From: Thiorhodospira sibirica ATCC 700588
GTDB lineage: Bacteria > Pseudomonadota > Gammaproteobacteria > Ectothiorhodospirales > Ectothiorhodospiraceae
DNA: 64,000 nucleotides
Direction of reading: 5' to 3'
NCBI RefSeq assembly: GCF_000227725.2
Contig: NZ_MU255056.1
Coordinates: 1,236,419-1,300,418 of the forward strand
Shown here: positions 46,401 through 57,477 of the stretch, one piece after another
How the letters are laid out: every line of letters starts with the position of its first letter
Numbering within the stretch: position 1 is the stretch's first letter
The notes under the pieces: generated by a model
Told to the model about the DNA's origin: nothing
Seen by the model: only the letters and a program-made list of their open reading frames with translations
Databases searched by the model: none
Translations under genes and position numbers: made by a program

Positions 46401-48619
46401 CCTTCAATGAAGGCTTCAAGCAATAAAAATATTTTGTTATTAACATCTATAAACTGAGATATATAGTGTTCTATATCTTTAAGCACCTTTCTTTCAAAAG
46501 AGTCAGCCGGATTTTCATCTAGTGCATGAACAATTAATAACCCTATTTCTGAAAAAGCTTGAATTGCTTTTGCAAAGCTTTCAAGTCCATTTCGCATCAT
46601 CTCTATATTATCTTGTAATTCTGTGGCAACACGAGATACTTCAGTAGTGTATCGTGTTAACTGCGCACTAGAACCAAGCAGGTCCTCTAGCGTCAACAAA
46701 ATGTTAAATAAGGTCGGTTGATTCAGGCCGAAGGTGTTAAAAGCAATATAATCAACGGTATTTCCTCCGGTGGATGGAAAACTTCCATCAAAATCACCAC
46801 TGGCTGGCCTGTTGTTCCAGGTTGTGAAATCTTTTATTGCGCTATCTAGGCGGTTAGGCGTAATAAATTTTCCTGCAAAGAATTGGTTTTGCTTGTCTTC
46901 TTCTACAATCGAATATCCAATCCAGGTTTTGTTTCTGACATCAAATTTAAAATTATTATTATTGGTCACCTCAGATTTGCATTCAAACTTTAAATAATTG
47001 TCTTCATAATTTGGAGTAGCGCATCGGTATTGCCCTGCACGCTCTGAAGCCATGCGTAACATATTTCTGGCTTCTCGGACTGAGGTATGGCTTCTTATAC
47101 TAGCCGATGAGCGTATCAGGGAGGTTGCATTTTCCTGCATGGTTTGTCTTGCTAAATCTGCAACAATCTGAGCTGCTAAGCGTGTTGCGGTGGGATTTCT
47201 TGTAAAAGGTGTTCCCGCATCCATGTCTTCTTGAATAGTTGTGCTAAGCGCTCTAAAAGCGGGCATATTGAGCATTTGTTGGTAAAATTGATCGCGTTCA
47301 TGTTGCCCGAGCGTACCTAGATTGATGCTAAGCCCCAACATAACCGCAGAAACTGCACTGGATTGTGCATTAATCTGCCCCCGCAAAGGCGTAACGTTAG
47401 CAGCCATTGCATGAATATTATTGTGGTTTTGCTCATCTACGCGGATGGCCTGAATAATTTGAGGTATGTTTTCTATGCTGTTTGTTACGTCTTGTCCAGT
47501 CATGGAAACGAGGCGAGTTCCTGAGGCTTGCGGGCTTTGGTCTGCCACTGGAACATATTCTTGATAGTGAGTGCCTGTGGGAAATAAATCCTTGAGTTGT
47601 TGACGGCGCAGTGCGGCTAGGGTAAAGGCTTCGCCGGCGGCTAATTCTGCAAACCAGGAATATTGCCCAAATTCATTAAGAATTTTGGATGAATCTGCCG
47701 TTGAAACCGGCTGTAAAAACTGCTCTGCGTGCAGTCCTAGTACCCCTGATAGGTCGGACAATGCACGATGCAGCAGTTCGGTTGGTGTATTTGCGCTTAT
47801 TCCATCAGCATAGATTGTCAAGATAGTACTATAGGGCGTAATGTTTGGTGGTATGTGTTGATTACGCGTTGAGTAGAGTCCCTGAAGTTCATCTTCGTCC
47901 CATTGCGCAATTACTCGTACATCCGTCACTGCTTCTGGAATAGAGCAGGTAAATTGGCCTTGCTGGTCTGTTTGTGTTGCACAAATCTGGGTACCAGCTG
48001 TGACAGTATTTTCTGTCAGTCCAGCAGGCGAGGTTTCTACGGCGAGTGCTTCAATATAAATCTGGGCATTAGCCAAATGAGTATGGGTGAAAACGCGCCC
48101 AGAAAAATTTTGCATTGGTTGTTCTGGCTGTTCTCCCGGTAAGCTTGAAGCAATAAGCTGCTGGGTGTTGACATCTACCTGAATGCGAGTAAAGGCGTCG
48201 TTCTCGCCAATGCGAATGTGTGCAGTTTCTCCTTGGCTATTTAAGGGCAGACTGAGCATAAGAACACCGGCATGGTGAATCTCTACGCGGCCCGTATTGG
48301 CATTGAAGCGGTATGTGTATTGATCGCTGTGTGGCAGGGTGAATTGCGCATGACGGGCAATGGCGGCGCTGATGTGGGCGATACGGGCGTTGGTATCTTG
48401 CAGGGTAATATCCAGCGTGCCGTATTGGGTGTTAGGCCGTGGATGAAGGTTGACGGTGCCAGTGATCTGAACGGTGGTATTGGTGCTGTCAAGGTAAGCC
48501 GTGCCGCCATTTAACTGTAAAACGGTTGCCTGTACAGCGGGCAGGCTACTCACGCCGAATAAGAGCAGTAGAAAGACGATGGTATGCCGTAGGTGGTGTT
48601 GGGATCGTAGTGAGTCCAT
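43433..48619 (-). CDS. DGR variable protein 2: giant secreted multidomain protein
   Basis: 1728 residues with a signal peptide (HTIVFLLLLFGVSSLPAVQA). Visible parts in order: a beta-rich N-terminus; a carboxypeptidase-regulatory-like repeat (SGRVFTHTHLANAQIYIEAL, about 170-250); a long helical, Asn/Lys-rich central region (about 260-1000); beta-rich regions; an FN3-like domain (TATAYDRSIYLRWDHI); an Ig/IPT-like domain; and a C-terminal DUF1566/C-type-lectin domain (DWRMPTRVELESLV...WFWSSSPYAGS) ending RVRLVRARQ. The body is clearly AT-richer than the window, suggesting transfer. It probably displays the variable domain outside the cell. Confidence 0.9.
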   Translation of the reverse strand: MDSLRSQHHLRHTIVFLLLLFGVSSLPAVQATVLQLNGGTAYLDSTNTTVQITGTVNLHPRPNTQYGTLDITLQDTNARIAHISAAIARHAQFTLPHSDQYTYRFNANTGRVEIHHAGVLMLSLPLNSQGETAHIRIGENDAFTRIQVDVNTQQLIASSLPGEQPEQPMQNFSGRVFTHTHLANAQIYIEALAVETSPAGLTENTVTAGTQICATQTDQQGQFTCSIPEAVTDVRVIAQWDEDELQGLYSTRNQHIPPNITPYSTILTIYADGISANTPTELLHRALSDLSGVLGLHAEQFLQPVSTADSSKILNEFGQYSWFAELAAGEAFTLAALRRQQLKDLFPTGTHYQEYVPVADQSPQASGTRLVSMTGQDVTNSIENIPQIIQAIRVDEQNHNNIHAMAANVTPLRGQINAQSSAVSAVMLGLSINLGTLGQHERDQFYQQMLNMPAFRALSTTIQEDMDAGTPFTRNPTATRLAAQIVADLARQTMQENATSLIRSSASIRSHTSVREARNMLRMASERAGQYRCATPNYEDNYLKFECKSEVTNNNNFKFDVRNKTWIGYSIVEEDKQNQFFAGKFITPNRLDSAIKDFTTWNNRPASGDFDGSFPSTGGNTVDYIAFNTFGLNQPTLFNILLTLEDLLGSSAQLTRYTTEVSRVATELQDNIEMMRNGLESFAKAIQAFSEIGLLIVHALDENPADSFERKVLKDIEHYISQFIDVNNKIFLLLEAFIEGDDPLEGITLDKLDSRNENLALREIIHSRNIIQFAEYVKKIKDSGIERSFVRDFILAIFPPIYVNENGKHVHLITIIYKLQDGQTLSTEEKRALTKFIVYLFQGKGKEVIRYPQDYVQVGTGENAFLADALYLLDTSVTLIKFINSVTDGSRVISLKNTIDGAKKFAVEVGKEVAQQIGETYANAAIQFATYQYASQLAKVVPFVRGANVARAVGETAAMAYHWGTLPNELPYQVNNANGNVGIYSSVLTSSKFDSHIFISSQPNIFHMSFLDADNISYPRLPSQVIASGEISFRPATARIVVNPGFKTYLTQNNFLPRSVLLNSSIQINGQLAYQLLVRSGDRSAPMPGCVLNSVLTNAVENTEQLIFSEMINKCASNNAMTLNLYGAHAKSSTQASQHFIQLKNPGYYRVRHYVTMLPDEKMAESTARDSFFYAWEHNYDVHIMPKWDLPAPQASFLAHPMETEFTSSIPLMLRNLPQNQTLTMIPVIRGAVQLPIRIHGKPEQPVLVPITNHNKGAEHAVYMVKGSLYAPMWSDQLDFSSQELLDSLVTAGVAIKIPLQDLNERPFSNLTATAYDRSIYLRWDHINDLTYDLYLAPAELCLLPHSEDCETHQSAKKLKNASYIFSGLDSETNYRITVHARGMRGELFFTHTWEISTLDEPPPSIEITAVSPLTAALNQPTVFTVTGTNLPATLAMAITDAECNKNPGGTAQRHTFSCTPRQAGSQTYTIKDQPGGITLQEGAVLINAATVTSRLNDTGIDWWADNSSNNLKSPVESHPGQDADFGRDALARQGQLQKIGAGAAGFDYTKLDANGRPLAIQNMPWSDGGNETDGTRWSCVQDNVTGLIWEVKVNDRNHLRHHGHTYTWYNPDPNTNGGRAGTQNRGLCVGSDCDTLGYVQAINAQGLCGANDWRMPTRVELESLVHAGRHSPAIDISHFPHTPSNWFWSSSPYAGSSVHAWLVGFSNGRVGGFKDHTCRVRLVRARQ
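43439..43562 (-). repeat. DGR variable repeat 2 (124 bp, one codon shorter)
   Basis: Aligned to the template with one 3-nt deletion (an AAT codon), all substitutions I count (about 22) are at template adenines. The 3' constant block matches variable repeat 1 exactly, including GCGCGACAGTAAT. Confidence 0.92.
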
Positions 48620-48982
48620 GATGAGTCGATGCTCTAAGGTTGGGTTAGGTCAGTGCCTTTGGGGCGCGAGTGATGACAACGGGCGTTGTCAGGGAAAACA
48701 GGAACGTGTAAAGAGGCTCCAGATATCTGGCGCGTGGGTAGGATTTCTTGGTGCGGTTACGGTTTTGCGTGTTCACGTCCAGATGCCATGCTTATGTTTA
48801 TCCCACAGGATTTTTGGATTGATCCTGATACGGGTAACGATATGCAAACAGCGCAGCAAAGGCAAGGCTTTTTTGATGAAAAAATTGATTTATATCAATC
48901 ATTTGGCGTTTTGTGAACTATAAAATCTACCCGCGACTACACCGTGCAGAGGTGCATCGTTTTCGCTGTGTTTGTGTGTCGC
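48620..48982. other. Gap upstream of variable protein 2, no gene seen
   Basis: 363 bases with no convincing coding sequence. AT-rich around 48865-48930. Probably holds the promoter of the giant protein gene on the minus strand, but no confident hexamers were identified. Confidence 0.4.
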
Positions 48983-49188
48983 TCAGGGGCGCTGGGGGCG
49001 GATGCCGCGAATGTCTTGCCACATGAGTAATAAATCCTCTGCCAGGACGTAGTAATCGAGGCTGCCTCGGCTGCGTGGGCTGTAGAGTTGGATGGGTTTT
49101 CTGGCGGCGAAGGCCTCGGCCAGGCGGATGTCGGTGCGGATGCCGCGCAGCAGGCGTTGGCGTCCGTATTGCAGGGAGATGTTGCTAC
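48983..49188 (-). pseudogene. C-terminal fragment of a ParA-like ATPase
   Basis: About 65 codons read SLQYGRQRLLRGIRTDIRLAE, AFAARKPIQLYSPRSRGS and LDYYVLAEDLL, then a stop at 48983. This matches the usual ParA C-terminal pattern (IRxN..L.EA...KPI..Y.P.S.G..DY..LA). It ends abruptly at the junction with the methyltransferase fragment, so the ATPase part is missing. Confidence 0.55.
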
Positions 49189-49759
49189 CTCGGAAAAATC
49201 AAAACACCGTATCTTCGTCTGGCTTGATGCACGCATTGCACCAGACAATCGTTTAATTGTCATTGCACGCGCAGATGACACAACATTTGGTCTACTTTCG
49301 TCACGCATTCATGCTTGTTGGGCGCTGGCTGTAGGATCAACTTTGGAAGATCGTCCAGCTTATGCCACAAGGACGTGCTTTGATATGTTTCCCTTCCCCA
49401 ACGGCCTCACCCCCGCCGACACCAGCCAAGGCACCTACACCCTTGAAAGCGGCGCCATCGCCCAAGCCGCCCACCGCCTAAACACCCTGCGCGACAACTG
49501 GCTCAACCCCCCCGAATGGACCGAACGCCAGCCCGAAATCCACCCCGGCTACCCCGAACGCATCCTCCCCAAACCCGGACACGAAGCCGACCTCAAACAA
49601 CGCACCCTCACCCACCTCTACAACCAACGCCCCGCCTGGCTCCAAAACGCCCACCAAACCCTCGACCACGCCGTCGCCGCCGCCTACGGCTGGCCCGACC
49701 ACCCCCTCCCCGAAACCGACATCCTCACCCACCTCCTCACCCTCAACCGCAGCCGCTAA
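49186..49759 (+). pseudogene. 3' fragment of a second type IIL-like RM gene
   Basis: Encodes the last ~190 residues (KHRIFVWLDARIAPDNRLIV, DDTTFGLLSSRIHACWALA, FPFPNGLTPADTSQGTYTLE, to LTHLLTLNRSR-stop), homologous to 36850-37474. The final ~370 bp are almost identical to the first copy. This copy keeps the seven-C run and correct frame. It also lacks 45 bp between two GCGCCATCG direct repeats. There is no start or catalytic region. Confidence 0.85.
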
Positions 49760-49784
49760 CCCATAGCGGCGGTTATCTGGATCG

Positions 49785-49905
49785 CCGAGTGGTACTCGGC
49801 CAGTCGGAACACACACTAAAAGCCCGCCGAGCGCAACTCGGCGCTCCCCTTCACAGTAATTATCCCCGCTTGCGGGGACTCGCAAGCGGGGCTACACTGC
49901 AACGT
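49785..49905. repeat. Short palindromes after the RM fragment
   Basis: GCCGAGTGGTACTCGGC, GCCGAGCGCAACTCGGC and CCCCGCTTGCGGGGACTCGCAAGCGGGG lie in a row; the first two recur at 38.7 and 62.7 kb. The whole gap 49760-50111 holds no gene. Confidence 0.65.
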
Positions 49906-50007
49906 TATCTGAACCGGAAGAGAGGTGGGTCGATCATGGCTAACACTCCTTTTGGGCGGTGGGAATGTTAACAGGCGATGGTTGATTTAGACTCATACGT
50001 TTCCGTG

Positions 50008-50031
50008 AAAAACGGCGCCAGGCGCCGTTTT
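50008..50031. terminator. Rho-independent terminator
   Basis: AACGGCG-CCAGG-CGCCGTT followed by TTTTT on the plus strand (A run on the other side), upstream of dapD; probably closes transcripts entering from the island. Confidence 0.7.
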
Positions 50032-50111
50032 TTGTGGCCGCCTGTCACGGTTTATGAAGCATTGCGGCTGTTTTTTGTTTATTGACCTTTATGTATTGAG
50101 AGTATCTGCTG

Positions 50112-50933
50112 ATGAGTGATATGCAAGCCATTATTGAAGAGGCCTTTGAGCGCCGCGCCGAGATCCATCCGCGCAATGCCGAGGGGCCAGTAAAAGAGGC
50201 GGTTGAGGCCGCGTTGGAGATGCTGGATCGGGGAACCGCACGGGTTGCCGAGAAAAAAGACGGTCAGTGGATCGTCAATCAGTGGCTGAAAAAAGCCGTG
50301 CTGTTGTCGTTTCGCCTGAATGATAACCAGCTCATGCCTGGTGGTTTTACCCATTATTATGACAAAGTGCCTTCCAAATTTGCCGGACTGGGGGAGCGCG
50401 AATTGCGTGAAAGCGGGGTGCGCATTGTGCCACCGGCCACTGCCCGGCGCGGCGCCTATATCGCCCCTGGGGTGGTGTTGATGCCCTCGTATGTGAATAT
50501 CGGCGCCTATGTAGATTCCGGCACAATGGTCGATACCTGGGCTACCGTCGGCTCCTGTGCGCAGATTGGCAAAAACGTCCATCTTTCCGGCGGGGTTGGC
50601 ATCGGCGGCGTACTGGAACCCCTGCAGGCTGCCCCGACGATTATTGAAGATAACTGCTTCATCGGCGCCCGTTCTGAGGTGGTGGAAGGGGTGATTGTCG
50701 AAGAAGGCGCGGTGATCTCAATGGGAGTCTACATCGGCCAAAGTACCCGCATTTATGACCGCGAAAAAGACGAGGTCATTTATGGGCGTGTGCCTGCCGG
50801 GGCGGTGGTGGTATCGGGCAACCTGCCCTCCAAGGATGGCAAATACAGCCTTTATTGTGCGGTCATTGTCAAACGGGTGGACGAAAAAACCCGCGCCAAG
50901 GTCGGCATTAACGCCTTATTGCGCGATATTTAA
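50112..50933 (+). CDS. dapD: Tetrahydrodipicolinate N-succinyltransferase
   Basis: A 273-residue left-handed beta-helix acyltransferase. It starts [18 protein letters not shown] and shows [20 protein letters not shown], the hexapeptide repeats and [40 protein letters not shown]. It succinylates tetrahydrodipicolinate in the succinylase branch of lysine/diaminopimelate synthesis. Length and motifs are typical. Confidence 0.97.
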   Translation: MSDMQAIIEEAFERRAEIHPRNAEGPVKEAVEAALEMLDRGTARVAEKKDGQWIVNQWLKKAVLLSFRLNDNQLMPGGFTHYYDKVPSKFAGLGERELRESGVRIVPPATARRGAYIAPGVVLMPSYVNIGAYVDSGTMVDTWATVGSCAQIGKNVHLSGGVGIGGVLEPLQAAPTIIEDNCFIGARSEVVEGVIVEEGAVISMGVYIGQSTRIYDREKDEVIYGRVPAGAVVVSGNLPSKDGKYSLYCAVIVKRVDEKTRAKVGINALLRDI

Positions 50934-51094
50934 GTAAGATCTTTATGCCACGCGGATGCGTGGCGTTCCATACATCTCATGCGCCTTTGCCGCCTGCGCG
51001 CCCGGATATTCGGGCCGCAACACGCTCACCCGTGGGCTGCAAACGCGCCTGTGCATGATCCATAAGCCGCAAGGCATCACCAACACTGCGCTAA

Positions 51095-52477
<1,383 letters not shown>

Positions 52478-52498
52478 TCTCCCCGTTACCTTCTTGTT

Positions 52499-52528
52499 TT
52501 AAAAAAGCCCACGCAAGTGGGCTTTTTT
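52499..52528 (+). terminator. Rho-independent terminator of gdhA
   Basis: AAAAAA-GCCCAC-GCAA-GTGGGC-TTTTTT, a perfect 6-bp GC stem with flanking A and T runs, 22 nt after the gdhA stop; bidirectional in principle. Confidence 0.92.
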
Positions 52529-52552
52529 GTGGGCGCGTGTGACGGCATCATT

Positions 52553-52640
52553 TCGTGGCGGCATCATCTTGATGCCGCAAAAAGAAAGTGACGGCTGCCT
52601 GCCTGCCGAGACGCATGCGGCGCAGGCAGGGAAGCCGCCG
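52553..52640. repeat. Dispersed palindromes at the trailer end of the CRISPR array
   Basis: GGCGGCATCAT-CTTGATGCCGC followed by the large GCCTGCCTGCC...GGCAGGCAGG-type palindrome (as near 38.85 kb), running straight into a truncated CRISPR repeat at 52648. Confidence 0.7.
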
Positions 52641-52647
52641 CCACATT

Positions 52648-54066
<1,419 letters not shown>

Positions 54067-54260
54067 TGTGCCTTTTCTATTGCTTGAATCGGCGGAATAA
54101 ATCATCGCATTTCCGCGAACCTCTATACAAGCTTTCGGATTACGCTCGTGTTTGGCCTGCGGACGTGCAAGAGGATTTCTATGTTATTAATTTTTAAGCT
54201 TTTGCGAATCTACCGAAAATTTGCTGGTCGCTTGGGGTTCGCGATCGTCGTGACGAATGA
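54067..54260 (-). promoter_or_regulatory. CRISPR leader region
   Basis: The 194 bases between the last identical repeat and the cas2 stop are AT-richer than the surroundings and have no gene. Position and array orientation make it the leader holding the array promoter. No certain promoter hexamers are assigned. Confidence 0.65.
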
Positions 54261-54880
54261 CTACAAAATCAGCGGCCCGTTGAGGTCCAGTACTGGTTTT
54301 GCGCCAATGTGTTCGACCCGAGTCTTCCAGTGGCGTCCGAGGTAGTAAAACCGCAAACTGTCTTCGTCAGGGTCGATCAGCTTGCACAACCGGTCCTTAA
54401 GGAACGCCCACTGCGCTGCATCTACTTCGATCTCGAAGACGGAGCAAAAAAAAGTTCTTGATTTTTTCTTCATTGTTTATCAGAATTCTCCATTGTAGAT
54501 AGGTTATCTACAAGCGCGAAGGTTTCGCGTTCCATGGTCGGGGTCGAAGTCGAATCGCAAAGTTGTTCTCTGTTCAGGATGAACGCCGAGGCCACTTTTA
54601 TGGCGCAAGCTGGGTTTCGACGGCTGAAACCGCCCATGTTGCCGGTGTTGACCGGCCATTCGGTTGGGACTGCTCAACCAGGACTCCAGTTGCTCGCCCG
54701 CAAGGGTGTTATCAACGGAGAGCGAAGTGCCTAAAAATCGCATAAGCAACTTTGTTTAGGTTTTTAGGAACAGTATTGCACGCGCTGACCGAAATCGAGG
54801 CAAGCCTTGGCGATTTTGCGCAGGCGCTTGTCGCCATTCGGTGAGCTGGTTTTCACATCATAGCTGACCAACACCATCAT
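54261..54880 (-). pseudogene. cas2: cas2 interrupted by a 329-bp insertion
   Basis: The N-terminal part ([20 protein letters not shown], then [15 protein letters not shown], with the catalytic Asp of SYD) starts at 54880 and is read until a stop just inside the insert. The C-terminal part (SVFEIEVDAAQWAFLKDRL, then DSLRFYYLGRHWKTRVEHIG) resumes at 54443. Removing 54444-54772 joins QY to SVFE as in normal Cas2. Cas2 bridges the Cas1 dimers during spacer integration, so new spacer uptake should be lost unless another cas2 exists. Confidence 0.9.
54444..54772 (-). mobile_element. 329-bp insertion in cas2, unidentified
   Basis: The sequence has no cas2 homology and no full gene. Its ends (GTTCCTAAAAACC... 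and ...AAGAACTTTTTTTTGC on the minus strand) show only a weak inverted GTTC-type match and no clear target duplication. A stretch of ~80 open codons (about 54504-54749) matches nothing I recognise. Probably a degraded non-autonomous element. Confidence 0.6.
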
Positions 54881-54889
54881 TATCGTTAC

Positions 54890-55930
54890 TCACTTCCACA
54901 GAAAAGGTGGGTATGCATCCAGGTCGCCGCGTAGATGCCTGGCGAGCAACTGCGCCTGGATGGCGGGAAAAAGGCCGATTTCGACCTTCTCATCAAGGAA
55001 GGCGTGGCGCAATTGCTCGCGCTTGCGCTCCTGATAGGCGGTAAGCACGGTCTTGCGTGCGTCCTCCTTCAGCAATACCGCGCCGTTGTCCAGACGGGTG
55101 AAGTCACGTGCGGACACCTGCTTGCGGTTGATCAGCGACAGGGCCAGGCGGTCGGCGAGCACAGGGCGGAACGCTTCGACGAGATCCAGCGCCAGGCTGG
55201 GGCGGCCGGGGCGGTCACGGTGGAGAAACCCCACAGCGGGGTCGAGGCCCACAGTTTCGAGTGCCGAGCGGCAATCGTGGGTCAGCAGTGTGTAGAGGAA
55301 GGACAGCAACGCATTCGCCGCATCGGTGGGTGGACGCCGACTGCGCCCGCCAAAACGCATCGCCGCATCCGGCACGCGAATCAGGTGGTCGAGCACACCG
55401 AAATAGGTTTGTGCCGCTTCGCCTTCCAGGCCGCGTAGTACATCGACCGAGGCCTCGGCAAGCAGCCGCACACCGATGCGCTTCAAGCGCTTGTCGGTAT
55501 GCGACAGTGCATCACGCGCTTCCGACGGCAAATCGTCGCCATAGTCGCGCAGTCCGCGCGACACCACGGCACGCTGGTTATGCACCTTGCCCACCAGCAG
55601 GTTGCGCACGATGGCGGCACAGTGCTGCCCATCGTCGCTACGCCGGTACTGCTCGCGGCGCAGCAACACATTGCCGGAAACCGGCCCTTCCACGCGGGCG
55701 AGGAACTTGCCGTTGGGGGTCAGATAGCTCACGCAAATCCCCTGTTCGGCGCAGTAGCCGAGCAGGGGCGGCGACACCAGCACGCGGCCAAAACACACCA
55801 GGCCGTCCAGCATATGAGCAGGCAGACGGGCGCGAGTTTCGCCTTCCACTTCCATGACGATGTTTTCGCCATCCTTGCGTAACCACGCGCCTTCGGTGGT
55901 CACATACACGGTGTTGAGCTGGCGGCGCAT
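54890..55930 (-). CDS. cas1: CRISPR integrase Cas1 (type I-C)
   Basis: A 346-residue Cas1 with the I-C start MRRQLNTVYVTTEGAWLRKDGENIV. Metal-site residues lie in the segments VDVLRGLEGEAAQTYFGVL (Glu), VGLDPAVGFLHRDRPGRPSL (His) and ALDLVEAFRPVLADRLAL (Asp/Glu). It integrates spacers together with Cas2 and Cas4. It ends 10 nt before the broken cas2 and follows cas4 by 3 nt. Confidence 0.96.
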   Translation of the reverse strand: MRRQLNTVYVTTEGAWLRKDGENIVMEVEGETRARLPAHMLDGLVCFGRVLVSPPLLGYCAEQGICVSYLTPNGKFLARVEGPVSGNVLLRREQYRRSDDGQHCAAIVRNLLVGKVHNQRAVVSRGLRDYGDDLPSEARDALSHTDKRLKRIGVRLLAEASVDVLRGLEGEAAQTYFGVLDHLIRVPDAAMRFGGRSRRPPTDAANALLSFLYTLLTHDCRSALETVGLDPAVGFLHRDRPGRPSLALDLVEAFRPVLADRLALSLINRKQVSARDFTRLDNGAVLLKEDARKTVLTAYQERKREQLRHAFLDEKVEIGLFPAIQAQLLARHLRGDLDAYPPFLWK

Positions 55931-55933
55931 GCG

Positions 55934-56569
55934 TCAGGGCTCCTCGGCAATTTGCTCGCGCAGCCAGGCTTCGACGGTCCGTCCCTTGCCGAGCAGCTTC
56001 GGTTGGCACAGTTCGATGAGCGAACAGGCGTCACAGCGTTTTGCCAGATAGTTTGCCATCGGTGTTTGCCCCGTGCGGATCATCTCGTGCGTGGCCTGTA
56101 TGGTTTCCAGGGTCAGCTGACGTAGCGCGTTGTCAAACACCACCGTCTGTCGGCGACGGGTCTGACCGTAGAACAAGGCGCCTTCCTCCACCCGGCAGCC
56201 AAACATCGCTTCCAGGCACAGCGCTTGCGCGCACAGCTGCACCTCGTCGGCACGGTGGGCCTTGGGGCGACCGCGCTTGTACTCAACCGGCACGGGATGC
56301 TCTCCCCCCGCGTCCGCCCGGAACTCGACGACATCCGCCACCCCGGCGATGCCCAGTTCCGCGCTGGCCAGCGGCATCGAGGTAATCGTGCGCACACCGT
56401 GGCGGCGCTCGATCTGCGGGTTATCGGCGCGGTCATGCAGCAAACGCCCTTCTGCGGTCTGGCGATTCTCGGCCCATAGGCGTTCGATGTGGATCAGTGC
56501 ACACTGGCGCGGGCAGTAGAGATAGTGCTGTAGCGCGGACAGGGGGACGAGATCGTCGGACTCCTCCAT
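55934..56569 (-). CDS. cas4: Cas4 RecB-like nuclease
   Basis: A 211-residue protein with the cluster cysteines at both ends (LQHYLYCPRQCALIH; RCDACSLIELCQP). The nuclease core contains LGIAGVADVVEFR (Asp) and VPVEYKRGRPKAHRADEVQL (ExK), then the QhxxY-type region. Cas4 selects PAM-proper prespacers in I-C adaptation. Confidence 0.95.
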   Translation of the reverse strand: MEESDDLVPLSALQHYLYCPRQCALIHIERLWAENRQTAEGRLLHDRADNPQIERRHGVRTITSMPLASAELGIAGVADVVEFRADAGGEHPVPVEYKRGRPKAHRADEVQLCAQALCLEAMFGCRVEEGALFYGQTRRRQTVVFDNALRQLTLETIQATHEMIRTGQTPMANYLAKRCDACSLIELCQPKLLGKGRTVEAWLREQIAEEP

Positions 56570-56595
56570 GCTTGGCTCCCCCTCCGCCCGCTGCC

Positions 56596-57477
56596 TTACA
56601 GTAGCTCGCGCACGCTCACGCCCTTGGGCATGGCTTTTGCATCGACGTTGACGCGATAGTCCGCAAAGCTGCGGGCGGGTCGGTCTTGTGTGCCTTCGGT
56701 ACGCTGTATCTTGACGGCATCGAAGAGGACATGCGCGGGGGCGTTGCCCATGGCGCTTTCATGCTCAAACACGATCAATTTGCGGGCGGCCATTTCGCCA
56801 CGGGCGGCGGAGCGGTCGTGCTCGAACATGTTGATGAGGGCGTTCCACAGCAGTTGCAGGTCGTCATCGGAGAAGCCGGTGCGTTCGGCCAGCTTGGCAG
56901 AGACGAAGCCGTGGGCGCGATACAGCCCGTAGGGCAGGATGTGTTTGCGGCCCATGGTGCGGTTGTCGCCGCTTTGGGCTTCGGCTTCTTTTTCGGTGGT
57001 GACGGCCATGCGGGTGATGGCGATTTCCAGCGGCAGTACCGGTTCAATTGAGGTGGCAAAGGCGAGTTGTACCGGGCCGCGCACTTGACCGGCATTGATG
57101 CCGGTGGTCATGACCGCGCCGAAGGTGCGCACGTCGAAGAAGTTGGCGCACATCCAGGCGGTGATCGCACGCGCCTTGGCTTCGTCTTTGGGGAGCTTTT
57201 TGTCCTCCGGCTTGATCTCCAGTGCTTCGTAGGCCCGTTTGTGCTGGTTGTTGAGCACGGCTTTTTCCTGCATGTAGATGGCAAAGCCGGGGGCGCTGTC
57301 TTTGTCCAGGGTGACGTAGTTGCGGATTTTGCGCTTGAGGGACACGTCGGTGACCAGGCCGCAGTTGGTTTCCGGGTCCAGGCGCGGCAGGTTGCCGGCG
57401 TCCGGGTCGCCGTTGGGGTTGCCGTTGGTCACGTCGAACAGATAAACGAATTCATAGCGGTGGGTGATGGCGGTCAT
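56596..57477 (-). CDS. cas7: Cas7 (Csd2) Cascade backbone, type I-C
   Basis: A 293-residue protein starting [29 protein letters not shown], the Csd2/Csh2-family opening. It shows [16 protein letters not shown], the [25 protein letters not shown] block and [17 protein letters not shown]. Multiple copies coat the crRNA in Cascade. It overlaps cas8c by 4 nt. Confidence 0.96.
   Translation of the reverse strand: MTAITHRYEFVYLFDVTNGNPNGDPDAGNLPRLDPETNCGLVTDVSLKRKIRNYVTLDKDSAPGFAIYMQEKAVLNNQHKRAYEALEIKPEDKKLPKDEAKARAITAWMCANFFDVRTFGAVMTTGINAGQVRGPVQLAFATSIEPVLPLEIAITRMAVTTEKEAEAQSGDNRTMGRKHILPYGLYRAHGFVSAKLAERTGFSDDDLQLLWNALINMFEHDRSAARGEMAARKLIVFEHESAMGNAPAHVLFDAVKIQRTEGTQDRPARSFADYRVNVDAKAMPKGVSVRELL

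Noticed and set aside
49935..49971. Micro-gene MANTPFGRWEC with a purine-rich upstream box
   Set aside because: Eleven codons only and no support for expression; could be a leader peptide but nothing downstream requires one.
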